Part shown: in pieces, positions 21,547 through 36,500 of the stretch
Position numbering within the stretch: position 1 is the stretch's first letter
How the letters are laid out: each line of letters opens with the position of its first letter
Source: Strigamia acuminata
Lineage: Eukaryota > Arthropoda > Chilopoda > Geophilomorpha > Linotaeniidae
DNA: 64,000 nucleotides
Direction of reading: 5' to 3'
Assembly (NCBI GenBank): GCA_949358305.1
Contig: OX442316.1
Coordinates: forward strand, 3,782,001 to 3,846,000
Notes under the pieces: generated by a model
What the model saw: only the letters and a program-made list of their open reading frames with translations
Databases searched by the model: none
What the model was told of the DNA's origin: nothing
Program-made: the position numbers and the translations under genes

Positions 21547-24500
21547 TTAGAGAAGATTGCATACTGATCCATGGCATCCTTGTGGCATCAGTGGATGCGC
21601 TGACACGTTGGTCGTCGGGAAAACAGGACCCCGGCCCCCCCGCCGTCCACGAGTACACACTATCTGAGGGCAAGATAAATGGCAGGTTAAACTGCACGCT
21701 TGTTTTGTCTCGATTGTAAAATTCACGTGTTCCATATGAAATAACCCTCATAAACATAAAAAAAAATGTTATGCCACTTTTTATAAGAAATTGTTAATAG
21801 TCTACTGTACCGCCTTGGGCTTCAGCCATCATTTTTTTTCGATTTGCACGCGGGTCCATGGCATTAATCTAATCAGGAGTGAAATGAGCACACATTATAC
21901 TGATATGGTTTGAATTTTGGCCAGGAAAGATGGAGATGTCTTTACTTTAAGATAATCTTCAGGATGATCAATGATGTGATGGTTGGAATGACTGGATTTG
22001 ATTGGAGCCTTGCGACCAGTGGCCGCCATACTGCTGAGCGATGTGTCACTATTGTGCGTGTGCATGTGGTCGCTAGAAGCAAAATGTTGGCAATCTTTGT
22101 GGTCTGTAAGAGCGTACCAGCGAGGTTCTTCATCAAAAACTGAGGGATCTAAATGATGTTTAAAATAGTCATAATTAGCAAACGTTTTAATATATTGTAT
22201 ACTCAAAACCACCACAACATTATCATAACTCCTATTGGCTCAGCTGGTTTACGTCTAACTGGGGACTGCTCTACTATGCGGAAAAGTAGTTCTGTTTATT
22301 TTTGGAGACGGGTAACGGGCGGGTAACGGGTACGGTTTTTACGCCAATGCACCTCTCTGAATTCTGGTGTTGTAGGCTACTTTTTTGTGCCACTACACCA
22401 GTGAGATGGCTCAACCAATAGGAGTTAGGACAACGTTGTGGTGGTTTTGAGTATACACACAGCGTACTCTGTACGGACCGGACGTAGGACGGGTTCCAGA
22501 AATTTGTCCAGACTAAGAGGCTGTTCGGATGGGGTTGGCAGGGTCCCAACAAGTCTGTCCGGACCGCACAGAATACACTGTATTCGTGGATACTACCTTT
22601 GAGATATAAAAGAATCTCGCCGAGAAATTCGTTTTGCCTGTACATGTCATAATTCCAAACGGTGATTTCAAAATATTTTTGTTTTAGTTCATCAGGAGGT
22701 ACGTTTGGATACACCATAGTTTGCGTCCATTCGGGGTTTGAAGTTCGTGAAAAATAACGCGTGCGTCGTTGATTTTCTACATTGCGGCCTGGAAGCAAAT
22801 AACACTTAACGAATGGATCTGGCCGAGGATCTTCTTCATCTTCCTGGGTGGTTAAGCCGCGTGCTTGAAGAATAGTCACGTATAATATTTGAGCCTTGCT
22901 GTCATAACATACTTGAAGCTGCATAGAATCAATGCATCTATGGTTTTAATGGCTATGATTTATTAGCTTAAATTGTATTGTTTTATCTTTATCATTCTAT
23001 GACATTGCTTTCTTTTGCTGAGACAAATGCAAAACATTGTCATAGAATGATGCAATGATTTCGTAAATTTTCAACCAGGATGGGTCTAAATATTACCTGT
23101 ATGTCACCCAAAGGAAGAGTAGATTTGGGACCCTGAAATTGAAAAATATTTATATTTTGAATATGAAGGAACATGAAGATTGATGAGATTGTGTTGTACA
23201 ATAGCAGCATTTTACCATTGAGTAAGAATTGGGAAATATGCTGCATATTCACGCGCAATCTGCAACCGAAGTGCATACATCTAATCTAACAAACTGCATA
23301 AACAGACTAAATTATTGGTGGTTTAGGCATAGGCAAAGTAGGCTTTTTTCCTAGGGCCTTGCAAGTTTGAGGCACAAAAATATTCTTATGACTTACCATA
23401 GGAAATATTAGAAATTTTAATTTTAAAGTAGCAACATAGGTAGTGAACGAAAGAACGTAGCCAAATCTTTAAGCCGGTATTCTGGGCCTTATTTTGTCAC
23501 GTTTGCCTACGACCTCATGTTTCCATGCTTGTCTAGGGTCTAATATTTCCATGCTTGCCTATGGTCTGATATTTCCATGCTTGCCTAGGACCAAGAATTT
23601 CTATGTTTGCCTGGGGCCTTGCATTCCCAGGCTTGTCTAGGACATCATATTCCCATGCTTGCCCAAGGCCTTGCATTTCCATGCTTGCCTAGGGCCCTGC
23701 ATTTCCATGCTTGCCTAGGGCCTTGCATTTCGACGCTTGCCTAGGGCCTTGCATTTCCACGCTTGCCTAGGGCCTTGCATTTTCACGCTTGCCTAGGGCC
23801 TTAAATTTCGACGCTTGCCTAGGGCCTTGCATTTCCACGCTTGCCTAGGGCCTTGCATTTCCACGCTTGCCTAGGGCCTTGCATTTCCACGCTTGCCTAG
23901 GGCCTTGCATTTTGACGCTAGCCTAGGGCCTCACACAAATGTATCACTACTAAGTGAAAGCTGTGTGGGTAGACAGAGCGGAGTCTCTTCTAACGCTTAC
24001 CATTTTGATTTTTCTTCCCATTTTGCCACTTCTTTGTGCAACGGAGGTGCGAATTTGGTGTTTGTGCGCCGAGGAATCCAGCATCTGATCCGAGACCTCT
24101 TCAGGAGACATTGGCACATCTGTTGGAGCGTTTAGTGTTTGATGTGGTTGGTATTGATCTGTGAACGTCGAGGGCTTTCATTTATCATCACTTGTTGCTT
24201 GGTCTCTTCAATAATGTAGGGATAATTCACCACAGTAGTTCTCATTGTTCTGTGGACTACGGAAGCAGTCTGCGTAGGCTGGGTCGTAGTTGACGGACGT
24301 CATTCCATCAGGACCATTGGGTAATGCTGTCAATCCATACTCTGGTCCAAGACTTTTACGAGGTGGTTTGGGGGGAGGCATCCGCTTCGTGTAACCATCC
24401 AGCATGTTAAAATCTCTAGGAGCAAGGCACCAAACAAATTAAATTGAACATCTTTGATTGATAACTATTGTAATAGTTTGCAAAGTCTTACTGGCGAATA

Positions 24501-27500
24501 ACCATTTCAATTTCTCCATTAGATTGCGAAACTGTTCTCTGAACTTCTTCGAAACTTTTGCCGGTTAGCTCCATACCATTCCACTCAAGGACTTGGTCAC
24601 CTGGGTATGTTTTAACCATATCACTTAACATCATCTACCTGCAATGCAATAATTGTACCTTCTTTTACTTCTCCAAGAGTTTCCACCACTCCTCCAGGAT
24701 AGATTTTTGCAACGTATGCTCCAAGTAACCCATTGGTCCCAGGAATTTCTTTGCCACCTACAACCTTCATGCCAAGCCCATTGCCTAGGAAAGCAGTAAG
24801 TTTCTTATTCGTTTACTCTGTACATTGATAGCGATCTTGTGATATCAGTTTTTAGTTCTTAGGAAAGTCGTTCCACAGATCACGTTTCTATGGTCGAAAT
24901 GCCCAATTAAGAGGCCATGACCAGAACACACCCGATTTCGGCAACAACAATGCACCAGGAGTGACTAATGATTCAATAACTTGAATATCAAAATTCTGCT
25001 TTGAAATTTTGAATTTATTGTCGGTTTGCTTGTTATTTTGATTTATTTTGCTGTGTTTTGCTTTGTGTGACTCGGTTAGGTTAGGTTAGGTTAGTTTAGG
25101 TTAGGTTAGGTTAGGTTAGGTTAGGTTAGGTTAGGTTGGATGATGATTTTCAAGTTATTGAGTCATTAGTTATTCCTGGCCACCGTTGTTGCCGAAATTG
25201 GGTATGTTCTGCCAACATGCGGCCCGTCCCTGGCCCACCAGGTTTCTCAATACTAAATTTGTATCCAGTCTAGCCCTGGCTAAGTGTCATACTACATGTA
25301 CTTATACATGTAGCATGTCACTTCTTTATTATCATGTTAGATTCGACTTGCCCGTTTGGTTAAAAAATACATTGAAGTTATATTGCAATATATTTTGAAA
25401 TATATTGGGTTTCACAGGAAGGCAACGGACCCGAAAAATGGGTCCGTTATATATCAAATTTTTTTAACTTGGTGTTCTATGGCCAATCAACCAACCAAGC
25501 TATTTTTAAGTATTCGTTATAACGAAAAATTCATTACATAGCGGTTCGAAAAGCAATGTATTGTAAAATATATTTTTGAACCATTGAAATCACATGAATT
25601 GAAATTTATTGAAAAGTAATAACTTGTACCACTGACGGACCGCTCCTTGGGGTCTCTTGTAAGCAATATTCGCTTTATTGGAAAGCCATACTTCTGCCTC
25701 GATTCGAAGGAAGTTGTCTGTAATTTAAGAGAAGTTATTGGCAATTACAAATTATTATGGGTGAGCATTTGATTTTAAGCCATGTGAAATACCGTAAATG
25801 CTGTAATTGACAAAACTTAGATTTCCTCCACAATATCTAGATAGATCGATTGGTCGCCCCTGTGTCAAGATACCATATTTTACATATTATAATTTGAAAC
25901 AATTTAGACATTTATTTTCGTCGTTTTGTCCAATTTAGACATTTTTTTCGTCGTTTTGTTCAATTTAGACATTTATTTTAGTCGCTTTGTTCAATTTAGA
26001 CATTTATTTTCGTCGCTTTGTTCAATTTAGACATTTATTTTCGTCGTTTTCTTCAATTTAGACCCACCTTGTTCAGGTTAAATGAGCATCTAGTGTTCTA
26101 TTAGAGCATTTACGGTAGATACTGTTTATAACACGAATACACAACATATATGGAAAGATACAACTATTACTGGTAAAGCACAACAAAGACAACACGAAAT
26201 GATGCAAACCTGCATCTACTCAAAAATGATGCAATCTTTTTTTATTTGTATAAATGCAAGAGTGCAATAGAATAAGATTGGAATGAACATCACCTCTAAT
26301 ACTGGTATGACTATCTGTTATTCAATGTTGTAAGTTATAAATAATTCACTCAATTTGTTCACATATTCTAAGGGTTTTAACACAACTAGTGAGTGGTAGC
26401 TATCACTTGCACGTGCGGCACGTATACCACCATGCCACTCAGCTATTGTGAAAACAAATTTACAGAGATATTGGCTTACGTTCTTACAAGGGTTTTCCTT
26501 TGATGTTGTGGACGCTGATTAACATGTCGACTTTGATCTCTTCGGCCGGACGTGTTCATCATGCTTTCATATTGCTCATCTCGCATTAACCGCTTAGTAT
26601 CGGCTCCTATAATTCCAACGTTTTATCCTTAAAGTAAGTTTTCTTTTGTTTTTACTACCAAGACATCTGGACATTGTATTTTCTTGGTCTCAAAATGTTT
26701 GCCCAGGGTAATATAAAATGAATTCCTAACCTGATCTAAACATGTCAACGTATTGTACCCTTTGTAAATGAAAAACTCTTTTCAGCAGAAATTTTGTCTG
26801 GTGTTTAACCTAGTGGCAAAACACGAAATCACTCACAATTTCAATTGCCAGCCTAGAGTGAGGGTCCAGTTTTTTTGAACACGATTGTACAACCAATATA
26901 CTTAATTCTGCGAAATGCTATACATTTTGGAATACATTGTAGAATATATTCTTGTTCCATTTGGGTGTATAGATTTTTTTAATGCAGGTACAGTGTAAGC
27001 TGTGTAGCCTGGACATACCATTGTCTGGACAGCTATGTGGTCCGGACAGTTTGCAGATGCTGACTTGGTCCCGACCGGACTGTCGGAAAGCCTCTTAGTC
27101 CGGGTTACAGATCTTACACTGTAACTAGAAAATTCATGGTTTTTGTTATACACTGATTTTCACTTGACTGTAATGTTCTGCAATTATATTGTTCTAACCA
27201 AGGAACATATAGTTTTAAAATGAGTTATTCATATGATAACTAATTTCTTTGACCAAAAATATACAAATAAAGTTTTATAGAATGAAATAAATGTCCAAAT
27301 TTCCTGGTGATGTCAAATAAACAAAATGCAATAACAAACTCCCATTGATCAATAATAGCTTGTCACCTTATAAATCAAAATGGTGATGAATGATAAGATG
27401 AAAATATTCCCTTTACTTTACTTGTAATGAAGTGTGCAGGAGAGTTAACACTTGATCATTGACATAGATTTGTTAATGGGAGTTTGTGAATGTGAGCTTA

Positions 27501-30500
27501 TGGAATGTAGTTAACCTTGTTGACCAAGAATGCTTTCCGTAATTGGGGAACTGCCCAAATCCTCGAGTAGTTTGCGGGAACGTGTTGGCATATCAGGCAA
27601 CAGAGGCATAGCGGGAGTAAAATCAGTGGGAGTATCAGTGTCAGTAGTAATGGGCGATGCGAAATCCACGAAAGTATCGTAAGGAACAAAGTCATAACTG
27701 GACGGTATGTAGCGAGAATCTAACATCACTTCACCGGGATGTCCATATGGAGCATAATCGTAACTAAATAATCGTAAATGAAAGACGTTTGATGACCCCC
27801 AAATAGAGTACTGTACAATAATTGTCAAGTATTGCTTACTGTCTACTTCCTTGGTAATAATAAGGTGGTACATTTGCATAGTGTGGTTCGTATATGGGCT
27901 CTTCGTAGAATTGCGTTGCCGCCATTCGTTTCGAGTACATTTCGTTTTGAAGAATTTCATCGATCGATTTGAGCACTGAGCCACTTTCGCGTAACTCTGG
28001 ATGTGTACTGGATATTGCGGGTAATTGGACGTACGCTGGGCTTTCCTCGCCCCTATCACGCATGCGTGCTAGACGCAATAACTCATCGTGAAGTCTTGCA
28101 TTCTCTTCGATCTGTTTTCTTCGCCGGGCAATCTCTGCCTTAATGCTCTTCTTCTTCTCTTCTCGCGTCAATGTATCGTCTTCGTCTTCGGATACGTATG
28201 GAGATGGGTGCCAGGATCGTGGTTTCCGACTTTTCTGCTTCATTAAATTGCTAGAATCTGCTGTGCCCAGTGCATCGAAGCCTCCCATTCGATTCCATCT
28301 GTTTAACAGACAAACAAAATATTAGCAAATTGCTTGGGCACCCAACTGGTTAGGCTGGACTGAGAAGAAATTTAGCACTGGGAAATCTGGATAGATCGGG
28401 CCACAACAAATGGAGAAAAAAATTACGGCGTCAAGGGACACCGAGAAATTCTCGGTATCCCACCGGGCCAGTCCAGCACTGGGACTGTCGACAGGGTATA
28501 GCACAGAGGTAATCTGTGTTAGGCTTCCATTAGTATTTCATTTTATATATGGCATGTTTATTGCTTAATGTAGTCTGGGTTAGATTGCAAAATTCTCATT
28601 GTCGCTTGACAAGGGCAGATGGGGACGCATAAAGTACATGGTGCATGTACTATCAAAATCGCGCGGCAAAAGTACTGCCACGCGATTAAAATCGGATGTG
28701 ACGTCATTTTTCATGACGTCAAAATTGCTTCGCGGCGCAAATCGCGTCGGAAATCGCCTAGTGTGTCACCAGCATTACTGCCGCAGGTGTCAATTTAGCG
28801 TGAATTTTGAAAACCAGGGGCAATATTTAATTGTTTGCTTCAGGGCGAGATCTAGTCTGTCAAAAGCCCTGGGGACGTTTGCTGCATTTTTAGGGGGACG
28901 ACACTGAACCCTCAAGCATTCTTTCGGGCATCAAAAAATTATTAGCTTGTGGTGCTATTTTGTCTCTCAGCAGCCCTGCATGCAATAACTACAGCATCGC
29001 AATTTCTCTACCTATCTATGTCAAGCAATCCGTCACTAGGTCTTCGCATCATAAATTGCTCGCTCGCCGGTCGACGCAGAAACACATCGACATCGGTATC
29101 AGCACTTATTACTGTATCGCGTAGTCGTTCTCCAGGCGGATGCATTTGGGAACCCAATGTTCGACGTAGAGGATCATCGATAGATTCATATTCGTAAGCT
29201 TTTCGCTGCATCTGGGAATTTCAGAAGTTTTAGAAATGTATTAGACAAGTGTTGCTTACGAGCAAATTGAATTAACCTCCGATTCGAAATTTCTATCTTC
29301 CCGTATGGGTGAAAATAGAGACATTCTGGGATCCGATAATTGGCGTCTGTGACGATTTTTACGTGGTTGCTGCTGCAACTGAGTTAAGCGCGATGATAAC
29401 AGTTTGGAACGGATAGATGATTCCAGGGACCGCGATTGATCGGGCAGAAGGGAAGAAGAATGCAAAGAGATTCCAGCCTTTTCTAATTCTCTTCTTAAAC
29501 TCTTCTCTTTATCACTTTGATCAATGTCAGATTTCAATTCCTCCTGTGCAGAATACAAAACAAATCCAATGTAATCAACTTAGTGCAAAGGTATTGATTC
29601 TTATTTACTTTAAGCTGTTGCTTCAAAGTCTGCATGTACTCTGGTAACTTGCTTCCGTACAACTGTGGGTCTGGATGACGGCCTAATGCTAATGCCTCAT
29701 TGACTGATAGTAGAGATGACGATGCAGGAAGACGACTGGATTTCATTAGAGAACCGAATGACGTGCTCGGAGCACTGCTGCTAAGCGTTGAAAGTTCTTT
29801 TTCTAGATCGATGGCCGTTAGCATTTGCTTTATATTGGTTTCACTGACGCTTGTTCGAGAGAGTGATCCAATAGATTTTAAACCTGCAGCGCTTTCCCAA
29901 GAGGATTGACGAAGACTACCAAATCCACTGAAATGAGAATAGTTTACATACAGTGAGCCACATTTAAACTTGCTGATGCCCCCAGGGAAAGTAGACTGCT
30001 CCAGCTACCGGTGGCAGAAAAATGAACTGCTCATTTGGAGCTGAAGCAGTGTGAGAACATGTGAAGATTTTTTGACCATAAAAATCATTCCAGTCCCGCT
30101 TGAAGCTCAGCTGCCGAATGAGCGTTTTCGGCTGTATCCACCAGGTAGTGCAAAAGCTCACTGATAAGTTGACATTTAAATGATGTCACACAATCATCTA
30201 AATCCATGATATGAAGGTGATTGAGTAACATCATTTAAATGTCAATATGTCACAACTTATCAGTGAGTTTTTGCACTACCTGGTGGATACAGCCGAACTT
30301 GCTCATTCTGCAGGTGAGCTTCAAGCTGGACTAGGACGATTTTTATGTCCAAGACTGTACTTTGTTGTACAGAGTTTTTCAAATTTCAAATTTATTCAGA
30401 GTCCCAACAGTGTGGGAGCAAAATACAGCCGTTGAATTTTACCTGGCTCTTTCTTGAGACTTGGCTCTCTCGTGAGGTTTTCGGGTTGGAAGTGGAGATG

Positions 30501-33500
30501 GTTCCTGATTGGCAGGTAATGGAGGCAGTCTTCGTCTAGTTTTAGATGATTTAATGCTGTCTGTTTCGCTTTGTGAATCTGACAATTCACCACCTTGCTG
30601 TTATTGAGAATACAAATTAAGTGTTTAAAATAAGTAGTTGCAAATGGATATTACCCTGTCTCTAGCTGGAGTAAGTGGTGTGGTGATTAGTGGTGTAACA
30701 GCAGTTGAAATGGAAGGGGAACAAGGCACAGGTGGTGATGCGACTTTTCCATCTGTTGTAAGTGTTGACTTAATGGCATACTCATCAGGAGATGAACTTG
30801 GACTTAATGGATTTGGGTCGTTGTAGGAACGTAACATGGATCTGAAGAAAAGTGATCAAGAATAAAGACGGCTTTACAAAACCAAGTAAGAGAATGTGAT
30901 TAAAGAAACTGTGCGACCAATTTTGTGTGCGGCGTATAGAAATGTTTGATTTTTACAATCTAAGGAACCGTAACTGATTTAATGAGCACATGATGGCTAT
31001 CGTGCCCTACAACTTGTTTCGGATGCACTTCGAAGAGGTCACAAATTTCACGCGTAGTAGAGCTTTCAGCTTAGTCCACAGTTAGGTGTAATTTGGCTCA
31101 ACCAATTGGAAATAGGTCAACGTTGTATCGGTTTGGAGTATACATTTCAAATTACTTTTAAAACTTAATTTTAGCATTATTAGGCCTAATATTAGGCTTA
31201 ATAATGCTAAATAAGAACTAGAGTTAGGAAATGGACTGCACAGAATGGATGCGCTGTACGAATTTAGCATCAAGATACCGGGCGCGAATTGTAGTTAACA
31301 AAATTGATATTACCTGTGAATAGGTGTTAATGGTGATTCTAATATTTGGTAACCACTGGTAGATCCATCTTCAGTAAATTGAACAACTTGGCCACTAGGA
31401 AGAGTTAATAAACGAGGTGCCGGCTGCGGCTTCATACCACCTTTTTGGCTGTCATGTTGTGAATCTCGTTTTGCAGAAGGTGGTGGTGATAAAGTAGGAA
31501 TCTTTACACCGGCAACCTTAATAGAATATTATTACTACTGTATTAATGTAATTTAGTTCTGAAATAAGCTTACGTGGAAAGTCTTATTTCCTTCCGATAC
31601 ATGGGTCAAACGACGCTGCAGTTTTGATTTTAAAACAGCTTGTTGGTGTTGCAACAATTGCTGGTGTATTGCAGCTTGTTGCTGCAGAAGTTGCTGCTTT
31701 TGAATCGAAGTTAAGGGTTGAGCATTCTGTTGCTGCTGCATGGGTATTTGTTGTTGGATTGCGTGCTGTATGGTTTGCTGCTGATGTTGCAATTGTAATT
31801 GCTGAATTTGTTCCGTTGTCAGTTGTTGGTTCATTTGTTGTTGCAGCTGCATCTGCTGTTGTGGTGTTAAGGGATTTTGCTGTTGGTTTAGCTGCATTTG
31901 TTGCTGGGATAAGTGATCGGGCAATTGTTGCTGCATTTGATGCTGCATTTGGTGTTGCATCTGAAGCTGTTGGTTTGTCAGAGATTGGCGGGGTTGAGGT
32001 ATGGGATGTTGTTGGTATGGCAAATGTTGAGCAGTGTGTGTTTGTCCTTGTAAAACTGTTTGAGGCTGAGACTGTGCTCTTTGATTGGCTAATGTTTGCT
32101 GCTGCATCATCTGTTGTTGATTAAGTTGCTGTTGGTTTAATTGTTGTTGATTCATTTGCTGTAGATTGATTTGTTGTTGGTTCATTTGCTGCTGGTTCAT
32201 CTGTTGGTTATTTAAATGCTGCTGTTGATTCATGATTGACTGCTGCAGCTGTTGTAAATTGGTCATTTGTGGTTGTTGTTGGTTAAATGGCTGCTGCTGC
32301 TGTTGCTGTTGTTGTAGTTGTTGCGTTTGCTGTTGTTGAAACTGTCCTGCAATGGTAGTATTGCCAAATTTATTTTGTTGATCAAATGGTTGGTTAAATT
32401 GTTGCTGTTGTTGCTGCTGCTGTTGTGGACCAAAAGTTTGAAATTGCTGATTTTGCAATTGTTGTTGTTGAATTTGTTGAAATTGATTTTGTTGTTGTGG
32501 TTGTTGTTGCTTTTGGAACAATCCCACTTGTTGGAATGGCTGTTGTGACAACTTCTGCTGTTGGCTTTGCTGCTGTTGTGCATTAGCTTGTTGCTGTGCA
32601 TTAGCCAGCTGCTGCTGTTGCAGTAATTGCTGTGGCTGTTGATGCAGTGCCTGCTGCATTGACTGGAATTGCTGCATTTGTGCAGTTTGTTGACCAGCAA
32701 TTTGCTTTCCAGCCTAGAAAATTGAAAACAATGAGCTAAACACGCGCAAAAAAGAACAAGAAGAGTTACTTGTGCAATTGGTGGATACTGCTGTGACAGG
32801 GGCATGTGTTGTCCAGGCTTTGGTTTATTCTCTTCGGATGGAGACGGCCTGGGTGATGTTGACAGTCCAAGTACTCTGCTGAAGTCTGCCAACATGCCAC
32901 TGATAGTTGCAGTGGGCGCTGCAGCCGTTGTGGTCGTTGTTGTTATTGTTGGCTGATTGGACTGCCAACCCTGCATTGTGGTTGGCACACCGTGAAGTTG
33001 TTGGCCACCATGCTGCTGAAATCTCTCCATGAGCGCCTGTTCAGCTGCTTCAACTGAAGGTGATACATCCATGATTGGAGATAAATCTGTTACTGGTGAC
33101 CAATCTTGAGTATCTGGCTTGCCTTTAGCCTTTTTTTGCAAATCCATTGGTTTCGGTTTCGTTTTGGCCGCACTTATTGCCTTTTGCTGTGGAATCATCA
33201 TCACCAAATGTGTTAAATCTGTTTTTCGTTTACAATTTGCCAAGTTACCTGTAGGGAAATTGTCGATGTGAGCTGCTGTATTTGCGTTGACATTGGTTGG
33301 TCCATGAGCCCGTCGGAAACTGAAATCGCTGGAGTTTCGGATGAAATGCCACTCGAAACCAGTGGAGACATTTGTCTCGGTTGGTATTGTGGCGATTGGT
33401 ATGTACTAGTAGTCGTCGTGATTTGTCCGTACGTCGAAATGGCGACTGTTGGTGAACCATTTTGGCGCATCGATTGGTCCTGGAACAAGTTAATTTAAAT

Positions 33501-36500
33501 TAGTTTAAATTTACTCTGGCCAAGTATAAGAGTGCGCTATTTCCTATTGGCCCAGCCTGATTACTCCTAACTGTGGACTGTGTACGTCCACCAGGGAAAG
33601 TAGTCTTGTTCTATTTTTAATTTGTTTGATTATTTTAATGATTGAAATGATGTAAGTATTTCTTTTCTGTAATAAAATGTTTTTTAAAATCATAAAATGT
33701 TGTTTTATGCTGGTTTTATTTTTAAATACATGTTTGTTCAGACTGTTGAGTTTATTGGTTGCTTTGTCAGGAAAGCAAGCAGTTTTTGAATTTTCTTATT
33801 GGTTGCATTGTCTGGAAAGCACTACACTAGTGAAAATGCTGGGCCAATAGGAAATAGCGCACTCTTATACTTGGCCAGAGTATACCTGTACCTGAATTCT
33901 ACTGTAATCAGTTGTTGCTGCTTGAGGTGCAGGATCTAGGGACTGCTGTCGTTGCATGGAAACAGCTAAACACGGAGGAATTCCTTAATCTTTAGTTGAA
34001 ACAGATAGCAAACAGCTGCATTCAAAAGTTGTTTTAATTATAGTAAGAAAAACACTTTGTATTCTAATGCGATTCCTCCGCAACTCTATATAATGCAATA
34101 AAAGAAAATGTTGCTTAATATCCAACTAGACTGCGCTTCTGCCAAGTCGACATTTGCATTCCCCACGCCTCTGCTCATCCAGTAGAGGCGGCAATTTATA
34201 AGCATTTTTTCTAATATCTTTTTGGATGTTCCAATATTTAAAAAGGGTTGTTTGTTTTTAAAAAAAAATGTTAAAAACACGTAGTAGGCGTAAAAGAATA
34301 AAGAAAAACAACTTTTTGAATACAACTGTAGTATACTCTTGTTGAACTCAAAAAGGCCTCCAAATCCCATTGGTCGAGCCTCATTACTACTAACTCCAGA
34401 CTGTATACTACCACTAGGAGAAGTAGTTTTGACTTTTATTTATTTTTGTGATTGTTCTGACTATTTAAGTTAATATAATTTTGATTTTTCTTATTAAAAA
34501 ATGTATTTCCATTTATGAAATATAGTTTTATGCACATATAAATGTAAAACTCATGTTTGTTCTGTTTATTGGTTGCTTTGTCTGGAAAGCACATAATTTT
34601 GAAATTTTGACCGTTACCTAGGCAATCGATTACAATGTCTGTACATTTTAATGCAATTCTGGTGTTTGGGTCTATTTTTTTGGATCACTACACCAGTAAA
34701 ATGGCTCGACCAATGGGATTTGGGGGCTTTTTTGAGTTCAACAAGAGTATAGTAGGAAAATGTTGTTGTTATATTCACCAGTAGTTGGATCACTTGGTTT
34801 CCAAAATTTGGCTGCATCCTGATAGCTCATTTGGCTCATCCCTGTTGTGATAGAAGAGAAGTGAGATGAAAAGAGAAACATTTCTATCCAATACCCTGAT
34901 TAACCAAACTAGATGAACTTATGACTAAAGGGGCAGAAATTACACACCAAACCTAGTGGGTCCTAAAGATGATGAACATGATGAGCATTTTAATGTATTT
35001 CAAGATATGAGAGGAGAAAAAATGGAGAGAAAATATTAATATTAAGTTATTATATTTCTTACCTTGACTCTTCAAATAGCTCAATGATTTATTGATTATT
35101 TGATTTTATTATCATAGTATAATAATAAGAAGAAAATAAAAATAAATATATATATAAAGAAAAAGCTAATAAAAATTGATTTTCTTTTGATTAAAAAAAA
35201 TAAAAATAGATAAATAAGGGGCCGGCCATAAATTACGTAACGTTTTAGATGGGAAGATGAAGTTTAAAGTCAAAATATTCATTTTAACAATTATTAACAA
35301 AAATATGTGTGAAAATGTATAAAAATTTACAGGGGGGGAGCGGGGGGGGGATCTAAAAATCCAAAAATTAGCGTTACGTAATTTATGGACGGCCCGTAAT
35401 GAGCGATGAAAATACCAGAGAAATAAAAGCTAAAAAATGAGATCATATTTACGCCCACCTTTCTTTCTTTCATTTCATTTCATCTCTTGGCATTTATTGG
35501 TAGGAGGAATTCCATGGATACCAACATTTCTTTCTCCCTGACTCAGCAATTAAGCACGATTTCTCAACATGATTTTTTAAAAGAATTTTTAATTCCTTTT
35601 ATAATTAAAAAGCTAAAAGGAGAATGCTTTTCTCGTCCGAGCAACTCACCTTTGATCTTAGTTAAAGGTGTTACGCCATCAGCCCCTGTGGGCGATGTCG
35701 ATTCCTCCTCCTCTTCCGGTATGGTATAGACCTCGCCCGGACTGTGATCATAAAAGGAAATCTTTGGATCCAAATTGATGTCCTCATCACCATAGTCATC
35801 TTCGTCGTCAACTTGCTCATTCTCATCATCCTCATCCTCATCCTCATCCTCATCATCATCCTCATCCTCATCCTCATCCTCATCCTCATCATCCTCCTCC
35901 ATCTCATCCATCTCATCCTCATCTTGGTCTTTGAGAGTTGAGCCTTGACTGTCCTGACTACTGAGTAGGAAATTCTCCTTTCTTGAATACTCACGTGGCT
36001 TGTCTACTTCGTGCTGACTAACGGGCTGATCCTGAAACACAGAAAAACGCCATGTTGATTTCCTGCGCTCGGAGTATCGCACGCAACGTCAAACAAACAT
36101 CGCACAAATATAACACCACTGTCATCACCAAAATCATCGCCCGAAAATATCCACGTTTCGAAAATAACCCCGGATGTGTATGTGGAATAAAATTCGTTTT
36201 ATGCACGTAAAATATGCACTAAAAATTCCATTTTATGTGGAAAAAAGTAAAAACATGCACTAAAAAAATTAAAATGTGCATTTTTTTCGATTTTTTTATT
36301 TTATTGTTTGTTTATTTCACTCGTTTAGTGACTTCCTCTGGTGTCTGTTTTTGGCAAAATCGTCAATTTGCCGAACGGAAATCACACGTACATGAAACGT
36401 ACACGATACATTTCTTTAAAAAAAGGCAGAAATCGATACGTACACGTTACATATCGTAAAAAAAGGCACACATCGCCATTTTTTTCCGAAAAAAATAGCG

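Noticed and set aside
25076-25135. TTAGG array as a chromosome end
   Set aside because: It is short, inside inverted arms and within an intron, with genes on both sides.
31624-32548. Long plus-strand open frames opposite the Fife-like polyQ exon
   Set aside because: They are the antisense of CAG/CAA codons and lack start context or conservation.
35671-35994. Met/Arg-rich minus frame and Ile/Leu-rich plus frame at the acidic run
   Set aside because: Frame shadows of the GAT/GAG-rich coding repeat in the Fife-like exon 35650-36031.
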